DNA of 63,026 nucleotides from Betaproteobacteria bacterium RIFCSPLOWO2_02_FULL_63_19. Lineage in GTDB: Bacteria; Pseudomonadota; Gammaproteobacteria; Burkholderiales; SG8-39. A program made the translations under genes and the position numbers. Of the stretch, positions 19,910 to 28,418 are shown piece after piece. Position 1 is the stretch's first letter. Every line of letters begins with the position of its first letter. Under the pieces are notes generated by a model. That model was not told where the DNA came from, made no database searches, and was given only the letters and a program-made list of their open reading frames with translations. The stretch spans positions 1 through 63,026 of the forward strand of contig MEQX01000043.1 in NCBI GenBank assembly GCA_001770415.1, written 5' to 3'.

Positions 19910-22024
19910 CTATGGAAGCGGCAGTGAAATGCTCACTGTCGCTCCGCGTTCTCCCCCGTGGTCCGGGCGATTGGCGATGGTGATATTGCCATGGTGCTCA
20001 TCTACGATCTTCTTCACAATTGCCAGCCCCAGTCCAGTTCCTTTGTTCTTGGTGGTGACATAGGGCTCAAACACCCGTTGAATGATGGCTTCAGGAAATC
20101 CCGTTCCGTTGTCGCTGATCATGAGCCTTACTTGGCCCCCCGCAGGACCGGCAACGAACGACGTCGACACTTCGATGTGCGGGGCAGGAATGCCCGCAAG
20201 CGCATCCAGCGAATTCTGAAGAAGGTTGTGAACGACCTGCCGGAGCTGATTGCGGTCGCCGAGCACCGCCGGCAACCCTGTTTCGAACTGCGCCCTGACG
20301 ACCAAATCGGACTGCTCGTACAACGCGAGTACTTCTCCGAGAAGGTCATTGATATTTAACGGTTCCAGCGCCGGCGACGGCGTGCGCGCGTACTCGCGAA
20401 AATCATCCACCATGTTCTTCATGGCGTTGACCTGCGCGACGATGGTCTGCGTGGATCGATGCAGAGCGAGCGCATCCTCGCCAGTGAGTCTGCTCGCCAG
20501 TTTTGCCTGCAACCTTTCGGCCGAGAGCTGAATTGGTGTCAGTGGGTTCTTGATTTCGTGCGCAAGGCGACGCGCCACTTCGCTCCAGGCGGTTGCACGC
20601 TGCGCTGCGATGAGTTGGGTTATATCGTCAAAGACCACGACATCCCCACCACCGGTGGTTGCCGGCAGCGCCGAGCCGCGAAGCACGATCACTCGATCGC
20701 CCAGCTCAATCTGACGCTGCCATACGCCCGCGAGTTGTTTCGAAAACTGCTCGCACAATGTTTCGGCTACCTCGGACAACTTTGTCCAGCTACCTGGCCG
20801 AGTCCCCAAGAGCATTTCGAGATTCTCCTGGAGGATATTCCCGGCGGCGTGGTTGATCATGCGCAGCACGTGCGCCGAGTCGAAGACGAGAACTCCCGCT
20901 GAAAGATTGGCAAGTAGGTTCTCCAGGTATCCCTTCGCGATTTCGAGCTGGCGGTGGTTTGCCTCCGCTGTCGACCTGGCTTCGTCTAGTTGCTCGGTCA
21001 TGCTGTTGAACGACTGGGTAAGTACGCCAAGCTCGTCTCGACTGGTGACCTTGGCTCGACGCGAAAAGTCGCCCCGCGCAACCGCTTGTGTGCCTTCGGC
21101 CAGAACCGCCAACGGCTGCGACAGCTTTCGAGAAAGGAGGAACGCAAGCGCGATGGCGGAGAACAGCGCGAGCAATAAAGTAAGCGTAAGGGTCAGAATG
21201 TAGATATTCCGGAGACCATGGCGCGACAGGGACAACTCTTTATAGGCGTGGTAGACGGATTGCACACTCTCACTTTGATCCGCCAGGCTTTGGGGTACAG
21301 AATTCGTTATCTGCAGCAGTCTGGTTTCCTCAGAAAGGCTCAGACTGTCGACGGGAACTATCACGCGCAACAGCATTCCGTGATCTCCCTGAGGCTCGAT
21401 GGCGGTATAACTCCGTGTCGAGCGCGCCTGGCGCAGCGCTTTTGCCGGAGGCATCGACGGCACGAGCGTCGCGGCTTCGCGACTCGCACTGCTCAACACG
21501 CTGCCTCCTGGGGTGAGAAGCAGCGCATCGTCGACCCCGGCCTGTTCGCGCAGGCGGCCCAGCGCCTTGGTTTGCTGGGGGCCCTTTACTCCGGACAGGT
21601 CCAATGCCATCGAGTCCGCCTTTCGCACCAAGTCCGACAACATCGCCTCCAGCGCAGCACGACCGAGGCTGACGCCTCCCTCAAGCGCCTTGTCGACCCG
21701 TACGTCGAACCAGGATTCGATGCTTTTGGCGAGAAACTGCACCGAGACCGTGTAGACGAGCGCCCCGGGGAGCACGGCGATTATGGCAAACATCACCAGC
21801 AATCTGAATGTCAGAAGCGAACCAAAAACCTTCGCCCTGCGCTGGCGAGCGAGCACAACCAGTTGGTAGACCACCAGCGCTAGCAACGCCGTGGAAATAG
21901 CCGCGTTGAGCGCCAGAAGCAGAGGATAGTGCTCTGCGAACAGAGGCGTATTGGCGCTCGCCGCGGCGAGCAGGAACAGCAGGATCCCGCCGAGGGCGGC
22001 GCTCGTAATCAAAACATAGGTCAT
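19910..22024 (-). CDS. ntrY: NtrY-like membrane sensor histidine kinase
   Basis: A protein of 704 residues. Three membrane segments lie in the first 100 residues ([19 protein letters not shown], a second near 37-58, a third near 73-95). A periplasmic sensor region follows, then another membrane segment near 273-297 and a HAMP domain around 298-350. A PAS-like region (about 365-470) precedes the phosphorylated His489 in [19 protein letters not shown]. The ATP-binding motifs are present ([42 protein letters not shown]). This is the NtrY layout: a kinase of the NtrYX pair, linked in other bacteria to nitrogen, redox or envelope control. It overlaps the upstream DUF4390 gene by 4 bases and lies 17 bases before ntrX, so the three are co-transcribed. 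Confidence 0.92.
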   Translation of the reverse strand: MTYVLITSAALGGILLFLLAAASANTPLFAEHYPLLLALNAAISTALLALVVYQLVVLARQRRAKVFGSLLTFRLLVMFAIIAVLPGALVYTVSVQFLAKSIESWFDVRVDKALEGGVSLGRAALEAMLSDLVRKADSMALDLSGVKGPQQTKALGRLREQAGVDDALLLTPGGSVLSSASREAATLVPSMPPAKALRQARSTRSYTAIEPQGDHGMLLRVIVPVDSLSLSEETRLLQITNSVPQSLADQSESVQSVYHAYKELSLSRHGLRNIYILTLTLTLLLALFSAIALAFLLSRKLSQPLAVLAEGTQAVARGDFSRRAKVTSRDELGVLTQSFNSMTEQLDEARSTAEANHRQLEIAKGYLENLLANLSAGVLVFDSAHVLRMINHAAGNILQENLEMLLGTRPGSWTKLSEVAETLCEQFSKQLAGVWQRQIELGDRVIVLRGSALPATTGGGDVVVFDDITQLIAAQRATAWSEVARRLAHEIKNPLTPIQLSAERLQAKLASRLTGEDALALHRSTQTIVAQVNAMKNMVDDFREYARTPSPALEPLNINDLLGEVLALYEQSDLVVRAQFETGLPAVLGDRNQLRQVVHNLLQNSLDALAGIPAPHIEVSTSFVAGPAGGQVRLMISDNGTGFPEAIIQRVFEPYVTTKNKGTGLGLAIVKKIVDEHHGNITIANRPDHGGERGATVSISLPLP

Positions 22025-22599
22025 GGGATGGCGCTCCCAGAGGCCTTGGACCTAAAGGGCACCCGCACCCAGTCCGAGGCCAGCACCCATTCGCTGCTGG
22101 TAAGTGCGCTGACCTGAAACGGTTTCGGAAGCTGCGCCGTATCCAGACGCAGGCGCAGCATCGCGACATACCCCTCCTCGGGGCTGAGGCGGTCGCCCTC
22201 CACCACTATCCAGCCCCGGACCGTGCCCAGGGTGCGCAACGCTTCCTCGAGCGTCGGAAAGTTCTGATAAAGCGCGCCGCGCGATACGCGGTACTGGCGC
22301 GACAGGGTGTGATACGCCAAACGCAGCGTGCGCGTTTCCGAGGCTACCTTCTCGTCGAACCAGTACCAGCGCGGTCGCAGCAACTCAAACTCAACTGTAA
22401 AATACAATGGCACACCGTGGTTCAGCGCCTCCTCCAGACGCGGACTCAACTCGAATCGGAAGTCTCCTTCCACGACCAACGCGTTTTCACTCTGCTCCAC
22501 TGAAACATTGTTCGCCTTAATGACCGTGGCGATCAGGTCTCCGGATATCACCACGATGGCTACGAAGGTGAGCAAGAGCAGCGAACGGCGCAGCATCAA
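22021..22599 (-). CDS. DUF4390 domain protein
   Basis: A protein of 192 residues with one N-terminal hydrophobic segment ([21 protein letters not shown]) that is either a signal peptide or an anchor; the rest should be periplasmic. DUF4390 proteins lie between rsmB and ntrY in many betaproteobacteria, and their function is unknown. Visible landmarks are [20 protein letters not shown] and [13 protein letters not shown]. It overlaps rsmB and ntrY by 4 bases at each end, implying translational coupling and a possible role in the signal perceived by NtrY (inference from context). Confidence 0.82.
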   Translation of the reverse strand: MMLRRSLLLLTFVAIVVISGDLIATVIKANNVSVEQSENALVVEGDFRFELSPRLEEALNHGVPLYFTVEFELLRPRWYWFDEKVASETRTLRLAYHTLSRQYRVSRGALYQNFPTLEEALRTLGTVRGWIVVEGDRLSPEEGYVAMLRLRLDTAQLPKPFQVSALTSSEWVLASDWVRVPFRSKASGSAIP

Positions 22600-23870
22600 G
22601 TCCGATTCTTCCTCAGCAAAGCGTAGTAGAAACCGTCAGTATCATCCCCCGGCAGGATCTGCCCATCCTCGATTCCAACGATGGGAACGGCAAGCGCCTC
22701 GGAATGCCGATCGAGAAAACTCCTGATCTGCAAGCCGTTTTCCTCGGGGAAAACGGAACATGTCGCGTATAGCAATGTACCACCGGGAATCAGCAGTGGC
22801 CACAGTGCCTCTAACATCACCATTTGCGTCGCGGCAAAGCGGCCGATGTCGGACTCTCTGCGCAACCACAGAATGTCCGGGTGGCGTCGTGCGACCCCTG
22901 AGCCTGAGCAGGGCACATCGGCAAGGATGCGATCGAATGGCCGTCCATCCCAGAAAGTTTGTGGCTGCGTCGCGTCACCCACGCGCACTGTTCCCCTAAG
23001 ACCCAGGCGGGATAGATTCTCCTCGATGCGCATGGCGCGGTTTGCTTCAATATCCACGCAGAGCAATTCACACTCTGTCAGCTCGAGTATGTGCGCCGCC
23101 TTGCCGCCGGGCGCGGCGCAGGCGTCCAGAACCAACATGCCAGGCTCGGCCCCAATGAGGGGCGCGGCCGCCTGTGCACCTTTGTCTTGGACTGAAATCT
23201 CGCCGTCCACAAACCCCGGCAGCATATCAACTCGACACGGCCGCTCCAGCAACACCGCGGTCCCACCAAGGAAACGCGCACCTAATTGCGCCTGCGCAAG
23301 CTTTTGCATGTAGCGGTCGACATCGGTGCGGCGTACATTTATGCGCAACGTCATCGGCGGATGCCCGTTCGCGGCCTTAAGCGCCTGCTCCCACCGAGTG
23401 GGATAAGCCTCGCGGACCCGCTTGATCCACCACGCGGGGTGACGGAAACGACCGGTTTCGGTCTGCTCGATCTCCCGGCGTATCTGCGCGGCTCGGCGCA
23501 GGAAATTGCGCAGTACCGCGTTCACGAGACCCTTGCCACGCGGCTGCCCCACAAGAGCCGCGGCTTCAACCGCCTGATGGACCACCACATAGGCCGATTG
23601 CGGGCGTTCGAGTAACTCAGCGAGAGCTGCAAGTATTAATGCGCGCATTCCTTGGTCGGTGAGCGGACGCTCGAGAATGCGCTCCAGAATCGCGTCCACC
23701 ACGCCGTATCCGCGCAACGCGTTGAAGGACAAGTCCTGCGCCGCAGCCCGCAGGTCCCGGGAGCGAATGGCCTCAAGCCCGGTATTCAGGTTTGCCCCGG
23801 ACAATACTCCGCCGATGGCACGAGATGCTGCTGCTAGTGATTCAGATAGGGCAGGCGAGGAATTCGGCAC
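22596..23870 (-). CDS. rsmB: 16S rRNA m5C967 methyltransferase
   Basis: A protein of 424 residues. The N-terminal NusB-like RNA-binding domain (GYGVVDAILERILERPLTDQ) is followed by a SAM-dependent methyltransferase. That domain shows the SAM site LDACAAPGGKAAHI and the two catalytic-cysteine motifs DVPCSGSGVARRHPDI and YATCSVFPEEN. It methylates cytosine 967 of 16S rRNA. It sits in the def-fmt-rsmB run of translation genes, 53 bases after fmt, and overlaps the DUF4390 gene downstream. Confidence 0.94.
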   Translation of the reverse strand: MPNSSPALSESLAAASRAIGGVLSGANLNTGLEAIRSRDLRAAAQDLSFNALRGYGVVDAILERILERPLTDQGMRALILAALAELLERPQSAYVVVHQAVEAAALVGQPRGKGLVNAVLRNFLRRAAQIRREIEQTETGRFRHPAWWIKRVREAYPTRWEQALKAANGHPPMTLRINVRRTDVDRYMQKLAQAQLGARFLGGTAVLLERPCRVDMLPGFVDGEISVQDKGAQAAAPLIGAEPGMLVLDACAAPGGKAAHILELTECELLCVDIEANRAMRIEENLSRLGLRGTVRVGDATQPQTFWDGRPFDRILADVPCSGSGVARRHPDILWLRRESDIGRFAATQMVMLEALWPLLIPGGTLLYATCSVFPEENGLQIRSFLDRHSEALAVPIVGIEDGQILPGDDTDGFYYALLRKNRT

Positions 23871-23923
23871 TGCGGGTTATCCGTAACGAGCGACCCGCGA
23901 TTGTAGGGCGACCCGCCTACAGT

Positions 23924-24865
23924 TCATTCGCAAGCGGCACAATTTCTGAAACATTCACCAACCAAGAGCGGGTGCCCGGCCAAGAATTCGCCTGGCTTCA
24001 GTTTCTTGCCGCCGGCGCGCTGCAATTCCAAGATTCGAAAACTGCCCTCCCCGCATGCGACGACGATGCCTTCGGACGTCGCCTCGAGAACGGTTCCCGG
24101 GGTCCCCTTCGTGCCGGCGGTCGCACCCTGCCAGATCTTAACGCTCTCGTTTCGTAGGTTCGAGACTGCACCCGGAGATGGGTTGAATGCCCGGACCTTG
24201 CGCCAAATTTCCAACGCTGGCCGCGACCAGTCGATACGCGCCTCACTTTTGTCGATCTTGCCTGCGTAGCTGACTCCCTGTAGCGGCTGACCCCTTGGCG
24301 TTGCCGTACCGCGTTCCAGATCGTCCAACACTTTCAACAGCAACTCGACACCCAGATCGGCAAGCCGATTGTGCAACGTCCCCGCGGTATCTTCATCGCG
24401 TATGGATATCGATTTACACAGCAGCACAGGCCCGGTATCCAACCCCGCTTCCATCTGCATGATACAAACGCCTGTTTCGCGGTCGCCGGCTAGCAGCGCT
24501 CGTTGAATCGGGGCTGCGCCGCGCCATTTCGGAAGAAGCGACGCGTGAATGTTGATCGCGCCCAGGCGTGGGACCGCGAGCACGGCTGGCGGCAAAATTA
24601 GCCCGTAGGCGGTGACGACCATGAGGTCCGCGCCAACACTGCGTATGAGGTCCTGCACATGTTCCGTTTTGAGCGTCGTCGGTTGTTCGACTGGGATGCC
24701 GTGTTCGAGAGCGAGGCGCTTCACTGGGCTCAGGTGCGGCTTTAGGCCGCGTCCGGCGGGGCGATCGGGCCGCGTCAGGACCAGCGTCAAGCCATGTCTG
24801 CTCCCGAGAAGCGCGGATAGCGCCCGGCCGGCAAAATCAGGAGTACCGGCAAATATCAGCTTCAC
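23924..24865 (-). CDS. fmt: Methionyl-tRNA formyltransferase
   Basis: A protein of 313 residues of standard length. It starts MKLIFAGTPDFAGRALSAL; the formyl-transfer motif HASLLPKWRGAAPIQRA, the GVCIMQMEAGLDTGPVL stretch and the C-terminal OB-like domain are present. It formylates initiator Met-tRNA using 10-formyltetrahydrofolate. It follows def by 18 bases, forming the usual def-fmt pair that adds and later removes the formyl group. Confidence 0.96.
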   Translation of the reverse strand: MKLIFAGTPDFAGRALSALLGSRHGLTLVLTRPDRPAGRGLKPHLSPVKRLALEHGIPVEQPTTLKTEHVQDLIRSVGADLMVVTAYGLILPPAVLAVPRLGAINIHASLLPKWRGAAPIQRALLAGDRETGVCIMQMEAGLDTGPVLLCKSISIRDEDTAGTLHNRLADLGVELLLKVLDDLERGTATPRGQPLQGVSYAGKIDKSEARIDWSRPALEIWRKVRAFNPSPGAVSNLRNESVKIWQGATAGTKGTPGTVLEATSEGIVVACGEGSFRILELQRAGGKKLKPGEFLAGHPLLVGECFRNCAACE

Positions 24866-24883
24866 AGCCTGTGAACGCCGTGC

Positions 24884-25387
24884 TCAGGCGGACAAACGCT
24901 GCTGCTTTTGCATCTTCGCGCGAATGCGGTTTCGCTTGAGGCGCGAAAGATAATCGACAAAAACTTTTCCGCGCAGATGATCCATTTCGTGCTGAATGCA
25001 CACCGCCTGCAGCTGCTCCGATTCGAACTCGAAAAGCTTGCCGTCGAGGGCCATTGCGCGCACATGGATCCATTCCGCCCGCTCGACAGACTCATATATG
25101 CCGGGGACCGACAAACAGCCTTCTTCGCGGTACTGAACCCCTTCACTGGCCAGAATTTCGGGGTTGATCAGCACCAACAGCGTGTCCCGCGCATCCGACG
25201 TATCGACGATGATGATCTGCTTGTGTACATCAACCTGCGTCGCCGCAAGCCCCACGCCGGGAGCCGAATACATGGTTTCGGCCAAGTCGCGCACAAGGTC
25301 GCGGATATCTTGCGTAATTTCTCGCACTGGGGCGGCCTTTTGGTACAACCGGGGGTCCGGGTACTGCAGAATTGGAAGCAGCGCCAT
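24884..25387 (-). CDS. def: Peptide deformylase
   Basis: A protein of 167 residues with all three family motifs: GVGLAATQVDVHKQ, EGCLSVPG (metal-binding Cys) and QHEMDHLRG (metal-binding His pair and catalytic Glu). It removes the N-formyl group from nascent proteins. I start at ATG 25387 (MALLPILQYPDPRLY), where homology begins; a TTG at 25399 is also in frame. It is the first gene of the minus-strand run and is divergent from the LysM gene, so both promoters lie in the 109 bases between them. Confidence 0.95.
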   Translation of the reverse strand: MALLPILQYPDPRLYQKAAPVREITQDIRDLVRDLAETMYSAPGVGLAATQVDVHKQIIIVDTSDARDTLLVLINPEILASEGVQYREEGCLSVPGIYESVERAEWIHVRAMALDGKLFEFESEQLQAVCIQHEMDHLRGKVFVDYLSRLKRNRIRAKMQKQQRLSA

Positions 25388-25496
25388 AAAAACTTGCAAA
25401 TTGAATGAATTAGATGCAGAATTTAACGCAGACTATAGAATGAATGCTATGCTCCAGGCAAAGCATTCGCTGCGCGCGTTTCCAGTTGAGGATGCT

Positions 25497-26543
25497 ATGC
25501 GAAAGTCTATTATATTCGTTCTGCTCGCATTTCTAGTGCAGCCCTCCTCGGTGCTTGCTCAAAGCGAGCCGAAGCTCCAGGAGAATGCGCCGGATCGGTA
25601 CGTGGTCAAAAAGGGCGATACCCTGTGGGGCATTGCCGGAAGATTTCTAAAAGATCCCTGGCGTTGGGCGGAGATTTGGCGCCTCAATAAAGAACAGATC
25701 CGAAACCCACATCGTATCTGGCCAGGCGATGTGATCGTACTGGACCGGACCAAGAAGCCGCCGAAACTGGCGAAGGCCGACCCTACGGTCAAGCTGAGGC
25801 CGCAGGTACGCGAAGAATCGTTGGCGGAGCAAGGCATTCCGGCCATTCCGGCCAGGTATATTGAACCCTTCCTTTCCAAACCCCTGGTTATTGAGCAAGG
25901 CGGACTCGACAAGGCGCCGCGCATCATCGGTACCCAGACCGGCACCGTCTACATTGGCACCGGTGGCGTTGCCTATGTCAGCGGTATCGGGGGAAGCAAA
26001 CAGGCGAACTGGCAGATATTCAGGCCAGGCGACCGTCTTGTTGATCCGGACACCGGCAAGACCTTGGGATTTGAAGCGATTTATCTGGGAGCTGCCCGCG
26101 TCGACCGCTTGGGCGAACCTGCCACCGTCAGCATCATCAGCGCGACACAGGAAATCAGTCAGGGCGACCGCTTACTTCCTGCCGGGCCAGTGGTGTTGAA
26201 CCAGTACGCGCCGCACCCGCCGAATTCGCCGATCTCCGGTCGCATCATTGCTGTTTTCGGCGGTCTCGCCAACAGCGAAGGCGGCAGGAACTCTATCGTG
26301 TCAATCAATAGAGGCACCCTGCAAGGCCTGGAGATGGGGCACGTGCTTGCACTCGTGCGCACCGGAGCCTCGATTCCGGACCCGCAGTCGGACCTGTCGC
26401 GCGACCGGGCACCACGGTTTCGCCTTCCAGACGAGCGCTACGGCCTAGCGTTCGTGTTCCGGGTATTCAGGCAGGTGTCCTATGCGCTGATCATGGAAAG
26501 CTCGCGTCCGGTTGCACCTGGCGATACCATACGGAATCCTTAA
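25497..26543 (+). CDS. LysM-domain protein, probably exported
   Basis: A protein of 348 residues. It has a signal peptide (MRKSIIFVLLAFLVQPSSVLAQ), then one LysM peptidoglycan-binding motif (YVVKKGDTLWGIAGRFLKDP to IWPGDVIVLD). About 260 residues of uncharacterised C-terminal region follow, with repeated Gly-rich turns (AVFGGLANSEGGRNSIVSIN). Proteins like this commonly precede dprA in betaproteobacteria. It presumably acts at the cell wall, but its role is unknown. The ATG at 25497 is chosen for its GAGG ribosome site and signal peptide; the frame is open further upstream into def. Confidence 0.88.
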   Translation: MRKSIIFVLLAFLVQPSSVLAQSEPKLQENAPDRYVVKKGDTLWGIAGRFLKDPWRWAEIWRLNKEQIRNPHRIWPGDVIVLDRTKKPPKLAKADPTVKLRPQVREESLAEQGIPAIPARYIEPFLSKPLVIEQGGLDKAPRIIGTQTGTVYIGTGGVAYVSGIGGSKQANWQIFRPGDRLVDPDTGKTLGFEAIYLGAARVDRLGEPATVSIISATQEISQGDRLLPAGPVVLNQYAPHPPNSPISGRIIAVFGGLANSEGGRNSIVSINRGTLQGLEMGHVLALVRTGASIPDPQSDLSRDRAPRFRLPDERYGLAFVFRVFRQVSYALIMESSRPVAPGDTIRNP

Positions 26544-26567
26544 CGCTGAGGATTGCCACACGGACAC

Positions 26568-27641
26568 ATGAGTTCGAGCGGTGACCTCGCGTCCTGGATC
26601 GATCTCAGCCTCGTCCCAGGTTTGGGGCCCCGAGCTTACAGAGCGCTACTGACAGCGTTTGGGCTGCCGGAAAAGATCCGCTCGGCCTCCCGGGCGCAGC
26701 TCTCGCGGGTCGTTCCGGAAGCGATCGCCGCAAGAATACTTGAGGGCGACCGCACTGACGAGATTGCTAGAGCACTCGAGTGGGTCGAGCCGTCTGACAG
26801 ATCGGTAATCACACTCGCTGATCCCGGTTACCCGCGCCAGCTACTGCAGATTCCCGACCCGCCGGTCTTGCTTTACGTAACCGGCCAAGTGCGGCTGCTT
26901 AGTGCAGATTCGCTGGCCATTGTCGGCAGCCGAAATGCCACACCGCAAGGTGTAACGAACGCCGAACGATTCGCCCGCGCGATGAGCGAGGCGGGCTTGG
27001 TCATTATTAGCGGTTTGGCGTTAGGTATCGATGCAGCGGCGCACCGGGGCGGGCTGGACGGAAGCAGCTCGACGATAGCGGTGCTTGGCTGTGGAGCGGA
27101 TGTTGTCTATCCGCTCGACAACAAGCTCCTGTTCGCAAGGATCGCGGAAACTGGCGCGATTATTTCCGAATACCCGCTCGGCACCCCCCCGGCTCGTGAA
27201 AATTTCCCGCGTCGCAATCGCGTCATCGCGGGGCTCTCGCGTGGATGCCTAGTCGTCGAGGCGGCTCTTGCATCCGGCTCCCTCATCACGGCTAGATTCG
27301 CCCTGGAGCAGGGCCGCGAAGTATTCGCGATTCCGGGCTCGATCCATTCGCCACTTTCCAAGGGCTGCCACGCGCTCATCAAGCAAGGTGCAAAGTTGGT
27401 CGAGTCGGCCCAAGACGTTCTTGAGGAGCTCGGGCTCGACTCCCGGTTCCCGGAGATCCACAATTCTTCGGGGGCGTCTTCTGGACTCCTACAACATATG
27501 GGGTATGATCCGTGCACAATTGATACCCTAGTACAGCGCTCGGACTTGACGGCCGAGGTTATATCGGCGATGCTGTTGACACTTGAACTAGAAGGAAAAG
27601 TGAGCAGCCTTCCCGGAGGCGTATACCAACGCATCAGCTGA
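26568..27641 (+). CDS. dprA: DNA-processing protein DprA
   Basis: A protein of 357 residues. An N-terminal helix-hairpin-helix/SAM-like region (WIDLSLVPGLGPRAYRALL) is followed by the Rossmann-type DNA-binding core (SLAIVGSRNATPQGV, LVIISGLALGIDAAAHRGGL, FPRRNRVIAGLSRGCLVVEA). A small winged-helix tail comes last. DprA loads RecA on incoming single-stranded DNA during transformation. It lies 24 bases after the LysM gene and 15 bases before smg. The ATG at 26568 is preferred over an in-frame TTG at 26553. Confidence 0.94.
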   Translation: MSSSGDLASWIDLSLVPGLGPRAYRALLTAFGLPEKIRSASRAQLSRVVPEAIAARILEGDRTDEIARALEWVEPSDRSVITLADPGYPRQLLQIPDPPVLLYVTGQVRLLSADSLAIVGSRNATPQGVTNAERFARAMSEAGLVIISGLALGIDAAAHRGGLDGSSSTIAVLGCGADVVYPLDNKLLFARIAETGAIISEYPLGTPPARENFPRRNRVIAGLSRGCLVVEAALASGSLITARFALEQGREVFAIPGSIHSPLSKGCHALIKQGAKLVESAQDVLEELGLDSRFPEIHNSSGASSGLLQHMGYDPCTIDTLVQRSDLTAEVISAMLLTLELEGKVSSLPGGVYQRIS

Positions 27642-27656
27642 GGCCCGTGCGCACAC

Positions 27657-28115
27657 ATGTTTGATGTCCTTGTTTACCTGTTTGAAAATTACTATCAGGC
27701 GGATGGCTATCCCGACCAGGACACTCTGAGCCGTAAGCTCCATGTAGCCGGATTCGAGAATGACGACATAAGCGAGGCGCTGGACTGGCTGAACGGTCTG
27801 GCGCGCTCCAATGACGACCACCTGCCCGCCATTCTGGAAAAAAGCGCCTCAATCCGTGCATATACTGATAATGAGTTGGACAAGCTCTCGAGTGAAGGAA
27901 GAGGATTTATCACCTTTTTGGAATCTGCTCAGGTTCTATCACCTGTTCTACGCGAGGTCATACTTGAGCGCGCCATGGCCTTACCTGAAGACGTGGTCGG
28001 AATCGCGAAGTTGAAGGTTATCGCCTTAATGGTGCTGTGGGCACGCAAGGGCAGCGTCGATGCATTAATACTCGACGAGCTGCTACCGGACGACGAAATC
28101 CCCCAAATCCATTAA
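27657..28115 (+). CDS. smg: Smg family protein (DUF494)
   Basis: A protein of 152 residues matching DUF494/Smg over its length (MFDVLVYLFENYYQADGYPD, GFENDDISEALDWLNGL, LDELLPDDEIPQIH at the end). Its biochemical function is unknown; in many gamma- and betaproteobacteria it follows dprA, as here. It is acidic and all-helical in appearance, and cytoplasmic. It is probably in one transcript with the LysM gene and dprA. Confidence 0.9.
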   Translation: MFDVLVYLFENYYQADGYPDQDTLSRKLHVAGFENDDISEALDWLNGLARSNDDHLPAILEKSASIRAYTDNELDKLSSEGRGFITFLESAQVLSPVLREVILERAMALPEDVVGIAKLKVIALMVLWARKGSVDALILDELLPDDEIPQIH

Positions 28116-28418
28116 GGCGCTAGCACACGCCGCCGTCCAGCAAATCGAATCTTGCGCAACATCATTCCTTGCTTCTTTGCGGGGATTGCTTTTATCATGC
28201 TGCGCATTTTCGTTTCAGCGCCTATTTCCGCGTCACTCCTACAAATCACGGTATGCCAAGCTACATCGTCATCCTCCCGAAACGGAACAATCGCGCCGCC
28301 GTCGCCAATTACAGGTATTGGTCCGCTCAACGGCCAGGAAGCATACTTCTGATTCAGGTGGCTACCGATATCGCCACGCACAGTCTTGCGCGATACAACA
28401 GGGCAGCGTTCCAATTGC
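28116..28418. other. Gap between smg and topB
   Basis: These 303 bases have no recognised gene. A plus-strand frame at 28253-28426 (57 codons, MPSYIVILPKRNNRAAVANY...) overlaps the topB start by 8 bases, and its opening looks protein-like, but there is no ribosome site and no family match. It could be a decayed or unannotated small gene. Confidence 0.3.
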